Below are positions 7,033 to 10,650 of a stretch of DNA of 10,650 nucleotides, one piece after another. The translations under genes and the position numbers were made by a program. The notes beneath the pieces were generated by a model. The model was given only the letters and a program-made list of their open reading frames with translations. It was not told where the DNA came from and did no database searches. The stretch is from Bacteroidota bacterium (GTDB lineage Bacteria; Bacteroidota; Ignavibacteria; Ignavibacteriales; Melioribacteraceae), in contig JAMCSN010000389.1 of the NCBI GenBank assembly GCA_023381535.1, forward strand, positions 1-10,650. Reading direction: 5' to 3'. Every line of letters starts with the position of its first letter. Positions within the stretch are counted from its first letter, which is position 1.

Positions 7033-7080
7033 ACATGCCTGAAATTAGCAGCGACATGCCTGAAGTAATAGTTTCAGTCA
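7033..7080 (-). promoter_or_regulatory. Upstream activator sites of P2 (direct repeats, 21-bp period, plus degenerate inverted copy)
   Basis: ACATGCCTGAA on the plus strand occurs at 7033-7043 and again at 7054-7064, an exact 21-bp period. CAGTCA at 7075-7080 is a one-mismatch inverted half-site at the same offset (18 bp) as the perfect inverted copy at P1. The offsets to the promoter core (57 and 78 bp) are identical to those at P1, which argues that the sites work with the promoter as one unit. Confidence 0.65.
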
Positions 7081-7335
7081 AAAGGGGGACTTACGCTTGA
7101 AAGAACTCGATTGCATTACTTAATCTTCATTTCGGAATTAAATAGAGAGAAAAATCCCGAGCAGACGTTAACATTCCCGTTTATGGCTAAACCGGGGTAG
7201 TGCGACGGCAGTCTGACTTGTGTTTATGAATGCCCTGACATGTGCTCTCGACATCTACAACGCTGGGGTTATCGGCGAGCATTTAAGCCCGGCTCAATAA
7301 ACCAACTAACTAAACAAATTGTGATAACAACTGTT
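7081..7335. other. Intergenic stretch with a GC-enriched, hairpin-prone segment of unknown nature
   Basis: No reading frame here looks like a gene. Bases about 7155-7295 are roughly half G+C by my count, clearly higher than the AT-rich surroundings. They contain a hairpin (CCCGTTTA at 7176-7183 with TAAACCGGG at 7188-7196, one bulge), an outer 5-bp pairing (CAGAC 7162-7166 with GTCTG 7211-7215), and a later TGCTC/GAGCA pairing. The plus strand leads into the strong terminator at 7343-7362, so a small RNA on the plus strand is conceivable. A copy of a dispersed intergenic repeat is another option. Neither can be decided from this sequence. Confidence 0.35.
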
Positions 7336-7369
7336 AAAAAAACCCGATGAAAAATCATCGGGCTTTTTT
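7336..7369 (-). terminator. Bidirectional rho-independent terminator after norZ
   Basis: An 8-bp stem (CCCGATGA 7343-7350, TCATCGGG 7355-7362) with a 4-nt loop is flanked by an A-run on the left and a T-run on the right, so it has a terminator tail in both directions. It starts about 20 nt past the norZ stop codon and ends that operon. Confidence 0.9.
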
Positions 7370-7385
7370 CTTGCCAACAAAAAAA

Positions 7386-9611
7386 TTATTTCTCTTTGTT
7401 GGTATTGAAGAATTTGAACGACAGATTCAAAATAAAAACAACAAGCACTACTGCACCAATTGCGAAGATCGTATCGCCGAACGCACGAGTCCAACGAAGA
7501 GTGTCCATCAATGGGGTTTGCAGAAACTCCGAACTTCTTGCATACCAGTAGCCGTATTTGACTGAAGCCCATGTTTGCATTAAGCCGACAGGCAGCAAGC
7601 TAAACGTGACCATCGCAAACAACCCGAAGTTGATTGCCCAGAAAGAAAACTTCAACGGTTTTTCATTCCATTCAATATCTGGTCTGATGGCGCGTAAAGT
7701 AAACAGCATCAAACCTATTCCCAGCATACCGTAAACGCCAAACAATGCAGCGTGTCCGTGAACCGGTGTAGTGTTAAGACCTTGCATGTAGTAAAGTGCA
7801 ATCGGCGGATTGATCATAAATCCAAAAAGACCGGCGCCAAGCATATTCCAGAATGCAACTGCAACGAAGAAATATATCGGCCATTTGTATTTCTGAACCC
7901 AATCTTTGGATTTGGAGAGACGGATATTTTCCCAAGCTTCATAACCTACAAAAATAAGAGGCACAACTTCGAGCGCACTGAATACGGAGCCAAGTGCGAG
8001 AGCTATCATAGGTGTTCCGCTGAAATATAAATGATGCAGAGTTCCGATAATTCCTCCGGACAAAAAGATTGTTGAAGCAAGAAGGGTTGCCCGCGCAGTG
8101 GTTTTCAGACTAATCAATTTCAAACGGGCAAAAAGAAATGCTATTACAACGGTCGCAAAAACTTCGAAGAAACCTTCTACCCAAAGATGCACAACCCACC
8201 AGCGCCAATATTCGGCAATGGAAAGATTAGTATGTTTGCCGTACATCAATGCGGCGCCGTAGAACAGAGCAATTGCAACGGTGGAAACCAGAAATAAAGA
8301 AAGAATTTGTTTCTGATCGCTGTTGTTTTTCAATGCCGGCTTGATGGCTCTTACCATTAAGACAAGCCATAAAAGTAATCCGATAAACAGCGCAATCTGA
8401 AAAAATCTTCCGAGATCAATATACTCATAGCCGCTGTGACCAAACAAAAACCAGTTGCTGTCGGACATTTTGTTCATCACGCTTAACCATTCGCCGAACA
8501 TTGAACCGAGAACTACAATCAATAAAGCGCCGAACAAAACATTAACGCCCAATCTTTGGTACTTCGGCTCTACGCCGCTTACTGCGGGACCGATATAAAG
8601 TCCTGATGCAAGCCAAGCGGTGGCGATCCAAAATATTCCAAGTTGATTATGCCATGTTCTTGTAATGCTATAGGGAAGAATTTTGGAAAGAGGGATACCG
8701 TAAAAACCGTTTCCCTCAACTCCGTAATGCGCTGTAATTACACCCATAACTATTTGAAGCAAAAATAGACCGGTGACTACCCAAAAATATTTTATGACTG
8801 CCTTTTGCGAAGGAGTTAAAACCGAGCCGAGTAACGGATCGTTTGTAGGTACGTCGCCATATGGTTTTTCTTTTTCTTGAGAACCGTTGTACCAAATCAT
8901 CCCGCCTATGCCGGCAAGCAGCAGTATTATGCTTACTCCTGTCCAAACTACAGCTTCGCCGGTAGGATTATTGGCGACTAATTCTTCATGAGGCCAATTA
9001 TTGGTGTAGGTGATTTCATCATTCGGACGATTTGTTGATGCTGCCCATGAAGTCCAAAAAAAGAATGCGCTAAGTTTGCGGAGTTTTTCAGGATCGCTGA
9101 GAGAATTTTTTCTTATTGCATAAGCGTCTCTTCCGTTAGAGAAAACATCGCTGAAATATTTTACATTATTCTCAATTGCCTTTTCTCTTACCGGATCGAT
9201 CGTGATAACTTTGCCGGCTTCGTCGTAAGTGTTTCTTCTAAACATTTTTTTGAGACGCGATTTTAGCGCAGCTTGTTCCTCGTTGCCAAGATCGGAATAA
9301 GCGGTTTTGAATTGCGATTGCGACCAATAGTTAAGCACAAACATTGCTTCACGGTGCAGCCAATCCGCCGTCCAATCGGGTGCAACATAACTGCCGTGTC
9401 CCCAAACCGTACCGACTTCCATGCCTCCGAGAGCCTGCCAAATATTTTGTCCCTCTTCGATATCGTTTTTTGAAAAGACCGTTTGACCGTTGGACGTAAC
9501 TACTTTCTCCGGAATCGGAGGCGCCTGCTGATAGATTTTAACCCCTATCCAACCGAGAACGGAAAATGAAACTACAATGACAACCGTAAAAGCTATCCAA
9601 TATTTCTTCAT
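7386..9611 (-). CDS. norZ: Quinol-dependent nitric oxide reductase (qNor)
   Basis: This 741-residue integral membrane enzyme reduces two NO to N2O, taking electrons from the quinol pool in the cytoplasmic membrane. The length fits single-subunit qNor. An N-terminal helix (about 5-26) leads to the extracytoplasmic cytochrome-c-like domain that lacks a haem c motif, with the family signature GQNIWQ (54-59), VWGHGSYVAPDWTADWLHRE (69-88). About a dozen further helices follow (from about 220). Likely ligands seen: His321 (TWHNQLG) and His620 for low-spin haem b, His618 for haem b3, and His475, His526 and His527 with Glu479 (HLWVEGFFEVF, HHLYF, VHGHAALFG) for the non-haem FeB site. All are present, so it should be active. 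It is the last gene of an operon, 38 nt after the ferredoxin, and GGAG lies 7 nt before the ATG. It may serve NO detoxification or partial denitrification; no nitrite or nitrous-oxide reductase gene is in the window. Confidence 0.97.
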   Translation of the reverse strand: MKKYWIAFTVVIVVSFSVLGWIGVKIYQQAPPIPEKVVTSNGQTVFSKNDIEEGQNIWQALGGMEVGTVWGHGSYVAPDWTADWLHREAMFVLNYWSQSQFKTAYSDLGNEEQAALKSRLKKMFRRNTYDEAGKVITIDPVREKAIENNVKYFSDVFSNGRDAYAIRKNSLSDPEKLRKLSAFFFWTSWAASTNRPNDEITYTNNWPHEELVANNPTGEAVVWTGVSIILLLAGIGGMIWYNGSQEKEKPYGDVPTNDPLLGSVLTPSQKAVIKYFWVVTGLFLLQIVMGVITAHYGVEGNGFYGIPLSKILPYSITRTWHNQLGIFWIATAWLASGLYIGPAVSGVEPKYQRLGVNVLFGALLIVVLGSMFGEWLSVMNKMSDSNWFLFGHSGYEYIDLGRFFQIALFIGLLLWLVLMVRAIKPALKNNSDQKQILSLFLVSTVAIALFYGAALMYGKHTNLSIAEYWRWWVVHLWVEGFFEVFATVVIAFLFARLKLISLKTTARATLLASTIFLSGGIIGTLHHLYFSGTPMIALALGSVFSALEVVPLIFVGYEAWENIRLSKSKDWVQKYKWPIYFFVAVAFWNMLGAGLFGFMINPPIALYYMQGLNTTPVHGHAALFGVYGMLGIGLMLFTLRAIRPDIEWNEKPLKFSFWAINFGLFAMVTFSLLPVGLMQTWASVKYGYWYARSSEFLQTPLMDTLRWTRAFGDTIFAIGAVVLVVFILNLSFKFFNTNKEK

Positions 9612-9649
9612 AGATACTCCTTTTATTTATTTAAAAATGGAATTCGTTT

Positions 9650-9874
9650 TTATTTAATGATGCAATTCATTGGACAAATTTCTACACACGGCGGAATTTT
9701 TTTGCGATCTCTGCATTCATCACATTCATACGGATTAATAAAGTAGTGATCAAAGGCTAACGGCTTAATATTTGAACCGGAGAAATCTTCTTCATGAGAA
9801 TAAATAGCATGCTGCGGACACTCGGATGCACATGCACTGCAGTTAATACATTCCGAAGTGATAAAGTATGCCAT
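9650..9874 (-). CDS. 2[4Fe-4S] ferredoxin (YfhL / Allochromatium-type)
   Basis: This 74-residue protein has a first cluster motif CxxCxxCxxxCP (Cys9, 12, 15, 19) and a second, extended motif CxxC-x8-CxxxCP (Cys51, 54, 63, 67), with an extra Cys71. The eight-residue insertion in the second motif is the mark of the Allochromatium/YfhL ferredoxin class, whose clusters have low and unequal potentials. It should be a cytoplasmic electron carrier. The ATG lies 4 nt after the stop of the upstream membrane-protein gene, and the ribosome site (AAGGAGAAAGG) is inside the end of that gene, so translation is probably coupled. Its link to NorZ is not obvious, since qNor takes electrons from quinol; it may serve repair of NO-damaged iron-sulphur centres or another partner. 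Confidence 0.92.
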   Translation of the reverse strand: MAYFITSECINCSACASECPQHAIYSHEEDFSGSNIKPLAFDHYFINPYECDECRDRKKIPPCVEICPMNCIIK

Positions 9875-9878
9875 GGCA

Positions 9879-10337
9879 TTAAAACCTTTCTCCTTGCGCT
9901 TCTCTTACGTGACTTCCAACCGATCTGATTCTTCCCCACATTGAGATGAAGAAAATTATTATTCCCAGAACTTGACCGCATGCCGAAATTGTAAGAATGA
10001 ATTTCGAAAGATCGTTGGAATTTAAAAACGAAGAGGCGATTTGAGAAGCGAACCGTATCACAGTCGATACGGTCATGATATAGTAAGCAACTAGTACTGC
10101 TGCCGGTTTGTAAAGTTTGTCATTTTTTTCTGCACGCGGAAAAAACCATAACGCAACGCCCATTATCATCATCATAACAGACCCAACAAGAATAATGTGT
10201 GTGTGGGCAGATACGAGATCCGGGTGAGGCCAAATATTAAAATAATTCCGTGCGATCAGCATGTAAAGACCCGTCAATATTCCCAATACGAGGAAGATTA
10301 TACTGGTCTTGATAAAATACCTTACCGTTGAAAACAT
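9879..10337 (-). CDS. Four-helix membrane protein resembling a heme-copper oxidase subunit I fragment
   Basis: The 152-residue protein has four predicted membrane helices (about 9-29, 44-66, 79-97 and 112-133). The stretch PHPDLVSAHTHIILVG (37-52), followed by MMMIMGVALWFFPR, resembles the helix of cbb3-type/NO-reductase catalytic subunits that holds a haem-ligand histidine; His38, His45 and His47 are candidates for haem b binding. It is far too short to be an oxidase and lacks the catalytic-site helices, so it is a stand-alone member of the small HCO-I-like family that is often seen beside nitrogen-oxide genes. It is the first gene of the operon with the ferredoxin and norZ, with AAGGA 7 nt before the ATG. 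A role in haem or electron handling for NorZ is inferred from position only. Confidence 0.85.
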   Translation of the reverse strand: MFSTVRYFIKTSIIFLVLGILTGLYMLIARNYFNIWPHPDLVSAHTHIILVGSVMMMIMGVALWFFPRAEKNDKLYKPAAVLVAYYIMTVSTVIRFASQIASSFLNSNDLSKFILTISACGQVLGIIIFFISMWGRIRSVGSHVREAQGERF

Positions 10338-10361
10338 AAATGTTCCTTTGCAACAGTGTAA

Positions 10362-10367
10362 ATATTA
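10362..10367 (-). promoter_or_regulatory. Probable -10 hexamer of the nor operon
   Basis: TAATAT on the minus strand would put the transcription start near 10355, about 18 nt before the ATG at 10337. The centre of the Fnr-type palindrome then lies close to -41, the classic class II activator position. Confidence 0.45.
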
Positions 10368-10388
10368 AAATGTCAAGGGTAACTTCCT

Positions 10389-10402
10389 TTGACTTAAGTC
10401 AT
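10389..10402. promoter_or_regulatory. Fnr/NnrR-type operator
   Basis: TTGAC-TTAA-GTCAT is a near-perfect Fnr-class site (TTGAY-N4-RTCAA type) with a perfect 12-bp palindromic core (TGACTTAAGTCA). It lies 52 bp upstream of the first gene of the nor operon and just downstream of a gene for an Fnr-type regulator. Activation under low oxygen or NO is inferred. Confidence 0.72.
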
Positions 10403-10456
10403 GATATATCGTTTTGGCAGTTTCAATGTTGTACAGAAAAAATCTGTAGAATAAAC

Positions 10457-10650
10457 TCATTCAGCTAATTCTTTCAGACGTTTGAAGTTCTTAACAAAAA
10501 CTGTTTTACCGGAGGTGCGAATGATTTGATCGGCATGCAGTTTCTTTAACGAACGCGAGAGGGTCTCGGTAATTGTTCCGAGATACGAGGCAATATTTCT
10601 TTTCGAAACGGAAAGTTTTACAAACGGTTCGGTTAACTTTTCCGTTTTCG
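10457..10650 (-). CDS. Crp/Fnr-family transcription regulator, partial (C-terminal DNA-binding domain)
   Basis: Only the last 63 residues are in the window; the N-terminal sensor domain is beyond the right edge. They form a typical Crp-family winged helix-turn-helix: VSKRNIASYLGTITETLSRS followed by LKKLHADQIIRTSGKTVFV and a short tail ending in ELAE. The recognition helix carries E-T-x-S-R, as in Fnr, whose Glu, Ser and Arg read TTGA half-sites, rather than the Crp pattern. That fits the TTGAC/GTCAT operator found 55 bp after its stop codon, in front of the nor operon. It is probably an oxygen- or NO-responsive activator of norZ (Fnr, Dnr or NnrR type); which signal it senses cannot be told without the missing part. 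Confidence 0.85.
   Translation of the reverse strand, partial: KTEKLTEPFVKLSVSKRNIASYLGTITETLSRSLKKLHADQIIRTSGKTVFVKNFKRLKELAE

Noticed and set aside
7155..7300. Possible tRNA or known riboswitch in the GC-rich intergenic segment
   Set aside because: No T-loop (GGTTCRA) or cloverleaf could be formed, and I saw no core motif of a riboswitch class that I know.
7306..7572. Small minus-strand reading frame (88 codons) and an overlapping plus-strand one at 7347-7565
   Set aside because: Both overlap the 3' end of norZ and the terminator in other frames, with no recognisable protein features.
9757..9981. 74-codon reading frame overlapping the ferredoxin gene
   Set aside because: It spans the junction of two well-supported genes in another frame and has no recognisable features.
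10413..10432. TTTTGGCA-N6-ATGTTG on the plus strand, similar to the -24 part of P1/P2
   Set aside because: It points away from any gene that could use it, lacks the ATGAGT part and has no TGCCTG repeats upstream; probably chance.

Overview
The window looks like a chromosome segment from a member of the Bacteroidota/FCB group, most likely the Ignavibacteria. The base composition is AT-rich. One secreted protein ends in a classic type IX secretion sorting domain with the NYPNPFNPST core that is common in that lineage. Two lipoproteins and a beta-barrel protein also point to a diderm envelope. All genes that I can support are on the minus strand, so transcription runs from high to low coordinates. 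The lineage call rests on motif recognition only.

Right part (about 7336-10650), a nitric-oxide detoxification or respiration block: the DNA-binding C-terminus of an Fnr-type Crp-family regulator (cut by the window edge), an Fnr-type palindrome with a well-placed -10 hexamer, then a tight operon encoding a 4-helix heme-copper-oxidase-like membrane protein, a 2[4Fe-4S] ferredoxin and a full-length quinol-dependent nitric oxide reductase (NorZ) with all expected haem and FeB ligands. A strong bidirectional terminator closes it.

Middle gap (6928-7385): no convincing gene. It holds the terminator, an unexplained GC-enriched stretch with hairpin potential, and a promoter with upstream repeats.

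Left part (1-6927), which looks like a self-contained regulated envelope system: a secreted T9SS cargo protein with an internal duplication and Met/His/Gly-rich linkers; a membrane-bound sigma-54 activator with a periplasmic CHASE2 sensor domain; a Met/Gly/Asn-rich lipoprotein; a second lipoprotein with a Met/His/Gly patch; and a partial outer-membrane beta-barrel protein.

The most notable signal is regulatory. The promoter regions of the T9SS protein (6967-7080) and of the lipoprotein operon (2757-2870) share the same layout to the base: a sigma-54-like TTGGCA-N6-ATGAGT element whose GG lies 54 nt upstream of the ATG, then two TTCAGGCA-like direct repeats 21 bp apart, then a degenerate inverted copy 18 bp further out. 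The gene between the two targets encodes a sigma-54 enhancer-binding protein. I infer a local regulon in which a periplasmic signal sensed by the CHASE2 domain switches on Met/His-rich secreted and lipid-anchored proteins. The signal and the function of those proteins are not known; metal binding is only a suggestion from composition.
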